Shown one piece after another: positions 12,258 to 24,133 of a DNA stretch of 64,000 nucleotides. Within the stretch, counting starts at the first letter, position 1; each line of letters begins with the position of its first letter. The stretch is taken from positions 1-64,000 of the forward strand of contig JAPTJF010000033.1 in NCBI GenBank assembly GCA_029339195.1, read 5' to 3'. Under the pieces are notes generated by a model. The model did not search any database, had not been told where the DNA came from, and saw nothing but the letters and a program-made list of their open reading frames with translations. The DNA comes from Micractinium sp. NFX-FRZ. Lineage: Eukaryota; Chlorophyta; Trebouxiophyceae; Chlorellales; Chlorellaceae. Both the position numbers and the translations under genes were made by a program.

Positions 12258-15200
12258 TCAACTGGCGCTGCCGGTCGGCGCACCGACCGCCTGCGGGGCC
12301 CCGGCCCGGCTGCCGCGGCTGGATACCGCTTCGCTGCCTCTGCTGCTGCTGCTGCCGCTGCTGCCTGCCGCTGCATCAATCATCCAGCGCAGGCTGAGGC
12401 TGTTGCTGACCACTGCAATGCTGCTGAGCGCCATCATGCCGCCGGCAAGCGAGGGGCTGAGGGCGATGCCGTAGGCGGGCAGCAGGGCGCCAGCAGCCAC
12501 AGGCACGCCAACAAAGTTGTAGGCCACTGCACACAAGGGAAGGGTGCGAGAGGTGGGGTCAGGGGTGTGTGCAAGGCAGGCGGCAGGCCAGCAAGAGCTG
12601 CCGGCCATTACAGAGGGTGCGCACAAGCACAGGGGGAGAGGTAGGCAGGAGGGGTTGGTGCGACAGGGGCACGCCACACAGTAGCAGGCTACTGCTGACA
12701 GCGGTTGAGGGGGCTGCTCGCACCAGCCACGCCCCACACCCAGCTGGGTCACCTTCCCTTCCAGCCATAGTCTACCACCCCTTGCCCGTCCCCTCAACCC
12801 GGGTGCGTCACCCCCACCTTCCCGCCCACCCACCTGCCCATGCCAGGTTCTGCCGAATCTTGCCCAGCGTGGCGCGCCCCAGCGCCAGCGCCTCGTCCAC
12901 CTGACCCAGCCGGTCCCCCAGCAGCACCACCCCCGCCGCGTCTCCCGCCACCGCGGTCCCGCCGCCCATGGCCACTCCAACATTGGCGCTGGCCAGCGCG
13001 GGCGCATCGTTCACGCCGTCACCCACCATGGCCACCCGCCGCCCCTCGGAACGCAGCCGCTGAATCAGCGCTGCCTTGCCCTCCGGGCGCACGCCGGAAA
13101 AGGCGTCGGAGGGGTCGATGCCTGCCGCGGCCGCCATGGCCGCCACTGCCTCGGGGCGGTCGCCCGACAGGAGCATGACGCGCATGCCGCGGGCGCGCAG
13201 GCGGGACACCACCTCTACTGCATCGGGCCGCAGGGCGTCGCTGAGCGACAGCCGCCCAGCCAGGCCCTGCCCTGCCCAGCCCACCCAGACCTCTGTGTCT
13301 GAGCTGCCGCTGCTGCTGCCGCTGCCTATGCTGCTCTCCGCGCTGCTGCTGCTGCCAGTGTCCGTGGCATGCACTGCGCACTGCTGCTGCACCCACTCCC
13401 GCCGGCCCACCGCGACGCGGCGGTCGCCCACGTGTGCCCACACGCCCTCGCCAGGGTGCGTCTGCGAGCTGCTGGCCAGCGGGATGGTCAGGCCTGAAGG
13501 GGAGGCGGGCGAGGGAGGGGAGGGAGGGAGGGAGCGGAGGGAGGCGGGGCGGGTGAACGGAGGGGTGCACATGAGAGGGGCCCCTCAGCACGGCACAGCA
13601 TGGCATGGCATGGCATGGGGATGTGCGGGCAGCCCTCAAGCAGGTGCGGCAGCGGCAATGGCACGAAGCATGCCACACAGCACAGCACAGCACAGCACCG
13701 CTGCTACCCCTCACAGAACCTCGGTCAGCTCACCCCTGCCCTCCGCTGCCGCCACCAGAGCGTCCGCCAGCGGGTGCCGCGTGTTGCGCTCTGCTGCCGC
13801 CGCCAGAGCCAGCACCTCCTCGCCGCTGCACCCCGCCTCCGCCTCCACCGCCGCCAGCTGCAGGCGCCCCTCTGCGGGTGGGCAAGCAGGCAGGCAAGGA
13901 GGAACGGTTTGGCGGGGAAAAGGTAAGGCAGGGGACACCGCAACAGGCCAGGTTGTGTCAACCTCAGTCACGACAACATGGAGGAACCACCCGCCCACCT
14001 CTGCAGCTCCACCTGTGCAACCCTCGCCCACCTGTCAGCGTGCCCGTCTTGTCCAGCACAACGGTGTCCACCTCAGCCAGCCCCTCGATCACGTCGCCGC
14101 CCCGCAGCAGCAGCCCGCGGCGTGCGCCTGCAGGGGGGCAGGTCATGTGGCGGCAGCGGGGGCACACAGGCGGGGAGGTAAGCAGGTGCCTTGGCAGGGA
14201 TATGAGCAGGCACACCACTCACTGCTCCGCCGGGACGGGAGCAGGCACACGGTTTGCTGACCTGGACAGCGGCAGGCGCACTGCTCCCTGGCAGAGGCAG
14301 GAGCAGGCAGGCACACAGCCTCCTGGCTGTTTCCCACCATCCGCACTCTCCAAGCAGAGCTGCTCTCACAGCTGCTCCTTGCAAACACCCAAGCCACACC
14401 GCAGCACGCCCGCCAGCCTACTGCGGCCTTTCCGCCCTGCTTGCCTGCCGAGGATGCCACCAGCACGGCGGTGGGCGTGGCCAGGCCCAGGGCGCAGGGG
14501 CAGGCAACGACGAGGACGTCGATGGCCAGCCGCAGGCTGAGCAGGAGGGGCGCCTGCGCACCGGCCGCCTCCACCACATCTGCAGGACGGGAGGCAGGGT
14601 GTGGATGCGTTGTGTGAGAGAGGCATTTGCAATCTGAGCAGGACAGGCCGCCTGACCGGCCGCAGCCACCCAGGGCCTGCAGTGACCCCTGCCAGCCAGC
14701 CAACCAGCCCATCAGCCCCCCAGCCAGCCAGCCAGCCAGCCGTGCCTCACCCAGTGCCTGTGGGAACCAGTCTGCCCCCGCCAGCGACCAGAAGCCAAAG
14801 GTTGCGGCGCTGGCTGCCATGACGCCGTAGCAGAACTTGCCCGCCACCACGTCGGCCAGCCGCTGCACGGGGGCCTCACGCGACTGGGCATCAGCCACCA
14901 GCCTGCCCGGGGGGAGAGAGGGGGTGGCGTGGGGTGGGGTTGAAGGGTGAAGTCGGGTGCCAAGTGGGGGGCGTGGAGGGTGGGGTGACGTGGGGTGGGG
15001 TGTTCATAAGGGCAATTGGGGGTACAGCGGCTCGGTAGAGCAGCAGTTGGGACATGCACAACTGTTCTGAGGGATCCACTGAACGAGTAGTGCTGCGGTG
15101 GCTGCGGAGGTGCATGAGGGGGGCAACTCCCTGCATGCCTCCCTGCACAAGCCCCCCATCCATGCATAAAAGCCCTCTTTCAACAGAGTACTCGTGGATA

Positions 15201-18200
15201 AGCTCACTCTGCAGGCCTCCCTTCTATGCAAATCAGCAGCGCCCATAGCGGCCAGTCTCCTGCCAGCCCACTCAGCCCACTCACGCCCTGCCCCCCTGCC
15301 CCTCCCCCCGCCACACCTGCCAATGCCCGCCAGCGTGGAGGCGGAGCCAGTGGAGGTGGCACGCAGCGTGATGGGCGCCTCGTAGGCCAGCGTGCCGCCG
15401 GTCACCGTGCTGCCCTCGGCCACGGGCACCAGGCGGGACTCGCCGGTCAACATGCTCTCATCCACTGCAGGCAGGCGGGCGGGTGGTGTGAGCAAGGGCT
15501 GGCTGCTTGTTGAGGAAGGAGGCAAGAGGTGCCAAAAGGGCGCCCGACGGAAGCAGCATGCCATCCACTGCAGGATCCACTGCAGGATGAGGTTGGACCC
15601 AGGGGAGGGTTGGCAGAGGCCAGATTGCGAGGGTCGCGCAATGCGCGGCCAAGGGCACCAGGCGCCGACGCACTTGCCCGCATGCTCTCGTTCACCACAG
15701 ACACGGCAAAGAGGGAGTTATGGATGCCACAGCACAGGGCAGCGCCAACAACACTTCTGCATACCGTCAACCCTGCCCCACCCCTGCCCACCACCACCAG
15801 CCGGCCCGCCGCCCACCTGACGCCGTGCCGGCGATCACCATCCCATCCACGGGCACGCGCTCCCCGGGCAGCACGCGCACCACATCGCCCGCCCGCACGG
15901 TGCTGGTGCGCACCCACACCTCCTCCGCCGCCGGCGCCGCCTTGCCGCCCTCGGCAGCAGCTGCCGCCTTGGGGCGCGGGGCCGCCCCAGGGTCCAGCAC
16001 CAGGCGTGTGGTGTCGGGCACCAGGCGGGCCAGGGCGGTCAAATCTGCAGAGGCGGCGGCGCGGGCGCGTGCCTCCAGGCTGCGTCCCAGCAGCACAAAG
16101 GCCAGCAGCATGACGGGTTCCTCCAGAAAAGAGGGGTCCAGGGAGAAGCCGGGCAGGAGGGCGGAGGCAGCGCCGGCGGTGAAGGAGGTGGAGGCGCCCA
16201 GGGCGATCAGCGAGTTCATGTTGGGGGCGCCGCTGCGTGGGGTGAGGGGTGTGGAGGGCGGGAGGGGTTGGGGGTTGAGAGGGGATGGGAGGGCTGAGGA
16301 CACACCGGCAGGCACGTGGGGGGGCAGGGGCGGAGGCAGTGTTGCGGGAAGTTGGTTGGGCACCCAGGCTGGTCAGCGCGCAGGACTGGCGGCAGTTGCC
16401 GCGCCACATGCAACACGAACACCGAGCAGCAGGCAGGCAGACTGACAAGCTGGCAGGGGCTAGGTGGAAAGCAGGCTGCCTCTGCTCACTTGAAGAGCGA
16501 GTGGGCTCCGTCGACGAGCAGCGGGCGGCCGGGGCCCAGCAGCGCCACCGCCCCCAGCACGCCGCTCACCCATGGGTTGCCCAGGGCGTGCATGAAGTCT
16601 GGGGCAGGGGCAGAGGGAGGGAGGGGAGGGGAAGATAGGTTGGCATGATCTGGGCCAGGGTGAGAATGAGGGGCGAGGGGAGAGATGGCATGGGAGGGCG
16701 CGAGGGTGAGGAGAGGGTGGGTCGCATGAGACGGGGAGAGGGTCAGAGGAGCTCGAGAGCGGGGAGCAGACAAGGCAGGAAGGTGGCACTGGAGGGAGGG
16801 GCTGGTGGCAGGCGCAGGGCAGGGCAGTCGTCTATTCACGAGCACGCCCTCGCTGCCCTCATGCCCACTTTGTTTGCGCTGCGTGCACGTCAGCCTGTGC
16901 CACTAGATATCCTGCACTCCCGTTTTGTGTTTCGCCCCGCCTCGCTTCCTCCCACCAGCAGCCGGCTGTCCGCCGGAAGTGGCCCCCGCCCCTCGCTTCC
17001 TCCCAGCAGCCAGCTGTCCGCCCCAATGCAAAACCCGCCTCCCCCCTCTGGAGGCCCCTTGCTGCCCTGCAGGCCACCACAACCAGCTCACCGGTGTGCG
17101 CAAACTGGTGCAGCCCCAGGGAGTGGAGGAAGTGGCCAAGGTGGTGGGTGCAGCACACCAGCGCCAGGCCCCAGGCAAACGCCAGGCTGGCGGTGCTGCA
17201 GGCGAGCACACGGCGGGGGGAGGGTGAGGGTGAGGATGAGAGGGAGGAGGGTAAAGCAGCAAGGAGCAGGATGTGCTTGCAGGGCAGGCAGGCACAGGCG
17301 TGCCAGCAGTGCCTCGCCGCCGCTGGCTCACCCCTGCCCACTGCTCATCCGTCCATGCCAGCACCCGCTGCAATTCAGCGCCATCTGTTGATCATCCCCA
17401 CCACCGCTCCGAGCGCCCATCGCGCCTCTTTCTCAGCTCGCCATGAGGAAGGCACCCACCAAAACAAAAATTTCGCCAAGAGCTATGCCAGGCACTATGC
17501 CACGCCATGCCCACCCCTCACCTCTTCCTCAGCTCCTCCTGCTTGCGCTCCGCCAGCGCCGCAGCATCTCCCCCCACCCCCTCATCCTCCATACTCCTCA
17601 GGCTGGCGGGGAAGCCCTTGGCTGTCAGCGCCTCCGCCGCAGCCGCCGCAGCCGCCTCGGCTGCCGCTGCAGGCCCCGCACCACCGCTGCCTGCGGGCGG
17701 CCCCGCGGCCACCTGCACCACCGCCGTCTCTGTGAGCAGGTTGACCGCGGCACCTGCCACGTGCGGCTGCTGCAGCAGGATGCGCTTCACGGCAGCGCTG
17801 CACCCGCCGCACTTCATGTTGCGCACGTCCAGCACGACAGCCTCGGTGGGATCTGCTGCAGCAGCAAGCAACAGCAGGGGGAGGGGCAAGTGTGTGGGTG
17901 AACAGGGGCCAGGCAGGCGGGCGGGCGGGAGACGGGGAGCGGCGGTGCCACCAGCAGGCCGCGGCACAAGCTGGGAGGGTGGCGCTGGCCAGGCTGCGAG
18001 GGTGGGCACGGTTGGGTTCCGGGCATGGTGCTGGCAGGTTCTGCTCCTTGCAATGGAACCTTGGGCTAAGAGAAGGCAATGGATGGCAGTCGGGAGCAAG
18101 GGGGTGGTGGCAACGCACCTTCATCGTCTGTCGTAGCGGCGAGGGGCACGGCTGCTGCTGCGGCTGGTGATGCCTCCTGCTGCAGCTGGGAGGCCGCGTA

Positions 18201-18431
18201 CAAGCGCCATCCGCAGCATCTGCTGGCGGCAGACGGCACCAGCCAGGCCGGCACAGCAGGAGCCGTGTGCCGGCGAGGCGCCAACAGGCTGGCGGAGGGC
18301 TGCTGGGCGCTCGTCGTTGGCGCCGCTGCCAGCGTCCGTAGCCGTGCTGTCGGGAGACGCAGCGGCCCGGTTTTGGCCACGATGGGCCGCACCATGCCGG
18401 CTGCCACTGCGAGGCGCAAGGTGACGAGCAT
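12258..18431 (-). CDS. PAA2: Chloroplast copper-transporting P1B-type ATPase, PAA2/HMA8-like
   Basis: The multi-exon minus-strand gene reads in family order. A Ser/Ala/Arg-rich transit peptide starts MLVTLRLAVAAG (an in-frame ATG at 18563 is an alternative). An HMA domain has MKCGGC and NLLTETAVV (about 17530-17852). Membrane segments follow, then the actuator TGES motif, the CPC copper-site motif (ACPCALGLATPTA), the phosphorylation motif DKTGTLTG, the RHPLADAL HP motif, GDGVNDAPAL, and C-terminal helices with AYNFVGVPVAAG and MALSSIAVVSNSL. CPC with these last helices marks Cu+ specificity. The segment around CCTHHLGHFLHSLGLHQF matches PAA2 better than PAA1, which predicts thylakoid copper import for plastocyanin. 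All catalytic motifs are intact. It is divergent from the mS38 gene. Confidence 0.92.
15641..15705 (-). repeat. Decayed exon copy in an intron of the copper ATPase gene
   Basis: On the minus strand this intron segment reads VNESMRASASAPGALG. It echoes the real exon at about 15405-15473, which reads VDESMLTGESRLVPVAEG, but the TGES core is lost. It is a relic of a duplication that included the exon's 5' edge, offset about 225 bases. Confidence 0.65.
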
Positions 18432-18748
18432 ACAGCAGAGTGTGGGAGACTGTCCTTTCACATGGGCCGCTGGAGTCCAGCGAGAGACAACGAGGGGATC
18501 AACGGTGGTCTCTATGAAAGCGTTCAGAGCAGCAAGGCGGCCCTGGCTCTTCCCCATCATCAAGAGCTGCTCAAGAGCTACGCTGACGTGGCAGCGCGAG
18601 AAGCGAGGGCTTGCTTTACGCTTGTAAGATCAAAAATAAGCTACTGAGGGTCACCTCAGTCATCGAAACGGCCGCGGACATCCCAGACCAGCCCCTTGCG
18701 GCCCAGCGCTCCACCAAAACCCAAACCTGATAGCTGGCTAGGAGCACA
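18432..18748. promoter_or_regulatory. Divergent intergenic promoter region (copper ATPase / mS38)
   Basis: About 317 bases separate the chosen starts of two oppositely oriented genes, so the promoters and 5' UTRs of both must lie here. If the upstream in-frame ATG at 18563 starts the ATPase, the gap shrinks to about 185 bases. No TATA box was recognised. Confidence 0.5.
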
Positions 18749-19299
18749 ATGCAGGCCCTGAGGGCCCTGGGCAGGAAAGCGGGCTCCAGCCTGTGCAGAA
18801 CGCTGACCACACTCAGCGAGGCGCCAGCAGCATCGGCAGCGCGGCTGGGCGGCCCTGGACTGCCTCTGATGGGGCTGGAGGCGTTCAGGCCAGCCACAGC
18901 AGCAGCAGCAGGTGAGCAAGCGAACGGCATGCGGGCCGCACCGCGTGCTGCTGCCGCCTGCCGCCACTGCCTGCCGCTGCCTGTGCCTGCTGTCTGTCAC
19001 TCTCCACCCACCATTGAGTGACTCCACCCATTACTGCCTTTGCAGGCATTCCCTGGTCAACGGCTGCGGCAGGGCTGCAGCGGCAGCCGGCTACTCTGAG
19101 CCAAGGGCTGGCAGCAGCGGCGCTCCTGCAGCGGCCTGCAGCGGCGGCGGCAAGCAGCGCTGCGGTGCGGGCGCCGCAGCAGAGCGGCGCACTGGCAGAA
19201 ATGTGGGCGGATAGCGTGCGGCGGAAGCGGAAGCGGGCCATGAACAAGCACAAGCACCGGAAGAGGAGGAAGCTGAACCGCATGTCATCTCGGAAGTGA
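18749..19299 (+). CDS. Mitochondrial small ribosomal subunit protein mS38 (DUF1713/COX24 domain)
   Basis: Two exons (18749-18911 and 19046-19299) join in phase to 138 residues. The N-terminus (MQALRALGRKAGSSLCRTL) is Arg/Ser/Ala-rich without acids, as in a mitochondrial presequence. The C-terminal 30 residues are extremely basic, with KRKRAMNKHKHRKRRKLNR, which matches the mS38/DUF1713 signature (K-R-x-M-x-K-H-K-x-x-K-x-x-K) of yeast Cox24/Qri5 and human AURKAIP1. In these proteins the basic tail is buried in small-subunit rRNA and the rest is variable. Ala-rich sequence fills the middle. The family call rests on the tail alone. Confidence 0.8.
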
Positions 19300-19954
19300 G
19301 CTCCGAGGGCTGCCGCCCTCGGTTGCCCGCCGCTGCAGGCGCTTGCCGCCATCCCTTTGCTCCCTCCCTCCCTCCTTGCTTGCCGCTCTTCGCTTTGCTT
19401 GTTTGCGCCCCTCCCTGGCTTTGTATGCCACCCTTGCGGTTCCTGCCCCTGCAATTTCTTTTCATTCAATGCCTGCTGGCGAGCCGCCGCCGAACGCCAG
19501 TGGCAGTTACAACGACGGTCAATTGTCTGAATCCAAAACCATTTCCCGACCAGGGAACACAGTGGGCGGTGGCAAAGAAAGCGGGGGGGCAAGTGCACTG
19601 AGGAAAATCCAAAGAGGGGAATCGGTAGAGAGGTTGCATATACACACAGTGTGCGCGTGGCCCACCCAAGACGGGGGCAGGCTAGTACAGGCGTGGCACA
19701 AAGGGCGACGAGCTGCAGGGTGTCCCCCATGGCAGCCGCTGTGCCCACCCCTACGCGACACATTCTGCCGCCTGATCTGGGTAGGGGGCAAGCTGTGCGC
19801 AGGGGCCAAGCAAGGCCCTGCTGGCACTGAGCACAGCGACCTACGGGTGGCTCTGTTCTTGCTTTACTTGCATGCAGAGTGAAAAGGATCAGGCCCTGTC
19901 AGCCAGGCAAGAGGAGCCAATGTCATCCTTCGTGAAGCAGGTGACGAGGCAAGC
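19300..19954. other. Convergent intergenic stretch between mS38 and PGRL1
   Basis: About 650 bases between two converging stop codons, holding both 3' UTRs. A TTACA at 19507-19511 is TGTAA on the minus strand and could end the PGRL1 transcript. No gene was seen. Confidence 0.4.
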
Positions 19955-22900
19955 CTACTTCTTGGCAGGGGCCGGCTTGGCCGCCGGCGCCGGCTTTGCC
20001 GGCGGCACCTCCCCCACCACCACCTCCCGCAGCTCGGCATCAAACTCCAGCGGGGCCTTGCAGTTGCTGCACGGAATGGTGCTCTTCTTGCGGTTGCCTG
20101 CAAGGGGCATCAAGGAGGAGCAGCAGCAGCAGCAGCAGCAGGATGTGTGGGAGAGCAGGATCGGTGACACCACAGCCCGCATGGCTCAAGGTGGTTGCTG
20201 GCTTGCCTCTGAGCACGGGGCAGCAGCCAGCCAGCGAATCGGGCAAACACAGGCGGGGCGGTGCAGGCAGGCCTACGCTGGCTGTAGTTGGCAGAGGCAC
20301 CAGCCGAGGCAGGTCGAGGCAGGCCAGCACAGAGGGCCAGCACAAGCAGGGCGGTGCAGGCAGGCCAATGCTGGCTGGCAAGAACTTCACCCGCCCGGCG
20401 CATGCCAGTGCAGGCACTGACCTGGCACGGTGAGGATGTCACCAAAGTACGTCGTGTTCTCGGTGCCGCAGCTGGGGCAGGGTGCCTGCAGGTTCACAAG
20501 CACGGCAGGGAGAACGGGGTTGTGAAGGGATGGTGCTGCCACTGCTGACAGGACTCTGCAGCAGCTGGCCATGTGGCAGAAACTGGGGGCAACACGAGCC
20601 GTCCGGCAGCACGGGCAGGTTGGGGCAGGGCAGTGGCATGCACGGGGCCATCACACACCGCACCCGCCCCCCATGGCGCCACCGACTGCCACCAGCTGCC
20701 TAGCACCTGCTGCCCACCTTGAGGATGAGTGCATCCTTGAACACCACGTTAGTCAGGCTGCAGGGAGGGATGGACAGAAGTGAAGCGGGGAGGAGAGGAC
20801 AGCAAGGGGTCAGCCGCAGGCGGGCGGGCGGGCGGCCGGGCAAGTAGTGCACGTGTATTCCAGGCGGCCCCTCCGCCTCGCCGCCGTGGAGCAGGTGCCA
20901 CCGCCCTGCAGTGCACAGCCACGCCAGCACAGGCCCCATCGCACTGCAGGCGCTGGGCTGTCCTCATACTCAGCGGCTGCCCTGCCAGGCACAATGGGCA
21001 TCGTGCCTGCTGTGCCTGCTGTGCCCTCAGCACTCCCCCGGTGGCACATCTCGCGATCCCCTGTCTGTGCCCCCTATCGGCTCGCTCCCTCCGTCCCCGG
21101 CAGCGCTGCTGTGCTCACGCCCCACACCCCACCTGGAAGCCAGCACGTAGACGGAGGGCAGGAGGAAGCCCCAGAGTGCGACGATGCCGATGGGCTCCGG
21201 CAGTTCAATGATCTTTGTGATCTCAAAACCGGTGAGGTCGTCAATGCTGAACACGCCGCCCAGCACCTGCGTGGAGTGAGGTGGGGTGTGCCAGTTGGGA
21301 AAAGAAAGAAAGGGAGGAAGGAAGGGTCGGCTGTTGTGTGGCACCCGGTGACGTCGCCAATGCGAAAAACGCCGCCCAGCGCCTGAGCTGAGGGGGGTGG
21401 AGGAGGTAACTGATGACAGCATGCCTTCCCCCCGCCTCCTGCCATGGTCCCCACCCCTGCAGGCCCCGCCCCCCTGCCGCGCACCAGCAGCGCCGCAGGG
21501 ATGTTGATGGCCACCAGCTTGAGGTAGTCCACACTGCATGGGGGAGGTGACAATGTGGGCGATGCCGGCAGCGGCGTCAAGGCGGGGTGGACGGGGCCAG
21601 AAGGGCAGAAGAGGCAGCAACACCAGTGGGAAAGAGTCGCCTGCCACGTGGCCTGCCCATGCGCGCTGCCCCCACCCGCCCCGCTTCCTCCTCTCCCTCT
21701 CCATCTACTGGTACAGCACAGGCCTGCCGCCTATCCTCCCTCTCCGGCTGAACCGCCAACCCTGCCGCTGGACGACCCATGAAGCAAGGCCCTCTGCCCC
21801 GCTCACGTGGCGTTGGAGTACATCTTGCGAGAGCGCAGGCTGCAGCGTGGGCCCTCCGCCGTGATGATGGAGTTCTCCCGCCGCAGCTTGAGCTTGAGCG
21901 CATCAAAGTCGGCGTCGCTCATGATCGGCTTCCCCCTGTTGTACGCAATCTGGTTCTCCAGGAAGCGAAGCTCGTCGGTGCTGCAGGTGCGGGGTGGGGG
22001 TGGGAGAGGCAGGCAGGTGGCCACATCAGTGTCAGCCAGCCAAGCCAGGAGGGGAACGGAAGGGACCAGGTTGGGGGCACCTGCGCCGCGACCCCGTTGG
22101 GGGTGCGCAACCTGGTTTGGCTCTGCCCAGCTGGCTGGGGCTGAGCGAAGCAAAGACAGTGGGCACAGGGGGCCAAGGATGAGTGCCAGGAGGCTTGCTG
22201 GGGGGCGAGAGCAGGCGGGCGGGCTCGCCTTGCCTCGCCTCGCTACCAGCCTACCTACCACCTGTACAGCAGCTGCCCACAAGTGCTTGGTCACTGCTCC
22301 GCCCACCAGGGCAGCGCCACATTGCTGCCTGACCACAGCAGCTCATCAAGAGCACCCGCTCCACCCAACTGGCAGCACATCTCTTTTGCACAGTCCAAAC
22401 CGCCCACCTGAGCACCGCCACCTTGCTGCCCGACCACACCAGCTCGTCCTTGAGCAGGTCAAACTCCTCGTTGCTCATCGCCGGCTGGCCATCGTAGTAA
22501 AAGGCCTGCAGAATCGGAGCAACAGGAACACATGAGGCACAGCCAGCCGCAGCATGGAGCAATGCACACCCCTCCTTGGTTGTGTTGGGCTTGCTCTTTT
22601 GATACAAGGCCTGGACACGGAGGAGGCGGGTGGGTCCAGGGCGCCACGAAATGCTGGTGCCAGGGGAAGGATGGCAGCCGTGTTACCGGGGCAGCAACCT
22701 GTCGACATGGCTGCCACCCGGCACACCCCCGCTGCCGGTGCCAGATTCTCATGGCCATGCGCATTCTAATGCACACCCCCGCTGCCGGCGCCAGATTCTC
22801 ATGGCCATGCACATTCTAATGCAGGTGACAGCAGCAGGTGCACACGAGGATCCCTGCCACAAAGCCACGCATCTGCCGTATGCTCGTGTGGCCCACGCAC

Positions 22901-23354
22901 CGACAGCGCCTCCAGGAAAGCCTGCTCCTTCTCCCCCAGCGTCATCGGCGCCTTGCGCTGCCCCTGCTCATCGATGCTGCAGAAAGGGATGACGTTGGCA
23001 TCATCCACGCTGGCTGCAGACAGGTGGAAGGACGGCAACGGCCGCAAATCAGCATGGGCGGGCGGGCGGCGGGCTGGCGGCAGGGGGCGCAATTGTTTGG
23101 AAGACCGCTGCCCCGGCTCCGCGCCGTTTCAAACGGGGTGTACAGGCATCCAGAGCACGGTTAAGAGGCTCGGAGGGCTCCTGCAGGAGGGGCAGCCGAG
23201 GGGCAGCCTGGCGGAGGCGGGCCACGCGCTCACCCAGCGGCTTGGGCTGCTGCTGCTGGCTTGCCCTGACTGTCAGTCGAGTCTGGCGGCCGCTTGCTGC
23301 GCGTTGTTGCCGGGCGCAAGGCGCCAGCGGGCGGGCGAGGCTGACAGTCAGCAT
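19955..23354 (-). CDS. PGRL1: PGR5-like protein 1, chloroplast (cyclic electron flow)
   Basis: Multi-exon minus-strand gene. The start MLTVSLARPLAPCARQQ opens a plastid transit peptide. The mature protein follows PGRL1 order: VIPFCSIDEQGQRKAPM; AFYYDGQPAMSNEEFDLLKDE; a second repeat RFLENQIAYNRGKPIMSDA; the conserved EGPRCSLRSRKMYSN; a first membrane helix (KLVAINIPAALLV); DDLTGFEITKIIELPEPIG; a second helix; then CPSCGTEN and CSNC. Six cysteines typical of PGRL1 are visible. In plants and Chlamydomonas PGRL1 is a thylakoid protein working with PGR5 in ferredoxin-dependent cyclic electron flow. The tail ends in a Pro/Ala/Lys-rich stretch. The first donor site is not certain. Two introns contain decayed copies of neighbouring exon edges. 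Confidence 0.94.
21340..21386 (-). repeat. Decayed exon copy in a PGRL1 intron
   Basis: The minus strand reads ALGGVFRIGDVTGCHTT after a CAG. This parallels the true downstream exon start at 21227-21271 (VLGGVFSIDDLTGFEIT). The offset is about 115 bases. The upstream copy retains an acceptor-like AG but its reading frame is degraded. Confidence 0.75.
22300..22352 (-). repeat. Decayed exon copy in a second PGRL1 intron
   Basis: The minus strand reads DELLWSGSNVAL, mirroring the true exon end DELVWSGSKVAVL at about 22402-22455. The copy lies about 100 bases further into the intron and has lost the proper donor. Confidence 0.75.
22721..22820. repeat. 50-bp tandem repeat in a PGRL1 intron
   Basis: Two adjacent 50-base units (22721-22770 and 22771-22820) start with GCACACCCCCGCTGCCGG and differ at two positions. 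Confidence 0.9.
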
Positions 23355-23747
23355 AGAGGCTTGCAAGCGGGCAAGTCGCAGACTTTCGGTCAAGGAAGTC
23401 GCTGAAGAGAGGTCGTGTGGCCGGGCGGAGGCAGGCGATTGGCTCCTTGCAAGGCCCCAAGTGGTGCTGCTGCGCTGTCGGCGGCGCCGGCGAGGCCACG
23501 CTGGCACCCATGCAGGCTTAGAGCGAGCAAAGAGGGCTCACTCCCACAAGGCTTGCTGTTGGCATCACCTGGAGGACAAGTGAGTTGTGTATCTTATACC
23601 CAAGCGTCCTGTGACTGTGCATCCATTGGACCACCTGATGCATACAGCTCACAAGGGTGCAGGACAATCAGAAGAGAATCTTGATTCCTGTCTGAAGATG
23701 AAAGAACTCAGGACAGCAGGTTCAATGAAAGATCACCGTGAGACACT
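23355..23747. other. Intergenic stretch between PGRL1 start and STIL stop
   Basis: About 390 bases between two minus-strand genes. It should hold the PGRL1 promoter and the 3' UTR of the STIL-like gene. No conserved element was recognised. Confidence 0.4.
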
Positions 23748-24096
23748 TCAGTTACAGTACTTGTCAACCCCAAAGTGCCGCGGGCTGCTGCTGCTGCTGC
23801 GGTACAATGGGCGCAGCCCATACTTCCTCTCTAGCTCCACATCCTCATCTTCCTCATCTTCAGCCTCCTCCTCCCCATACGCGTAGCTGCTTGATGGCTG
23901 CATCTCCATTGGCGTGAGCTCTGCACCCATCTTGCTGGTGCCGCATGGCTGCCCCTGTGATGCAGGAGGCACCATCTCTGCTGCCGCAGCCGCCGGCGCC
24001 ACTGTCGGCGGTTCCGGCTCGTGCACGGCTGGGGACTCCTCGTCACCCTGCCAGGGTGGATGCGGATGCTCATCCTGTGGCTGCCGCTGCCGCTGC

Positions 24097-24133
<37 letters not shown>

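Noticed and set aside
12258..18431. Bacterial origin of the copper ATPase by transfer
   Set aside because: It has many introns, a transit peptide and PAA2-specific segments, so it is the expected plastid-lineage gene.
19872..20420. Plus-strand frames overlapping the 3' end of PGRL1
   Set aside because: They are antisense to clear PGRL1 exons carrying conserved CxxC motifs and have low-complexity composition.
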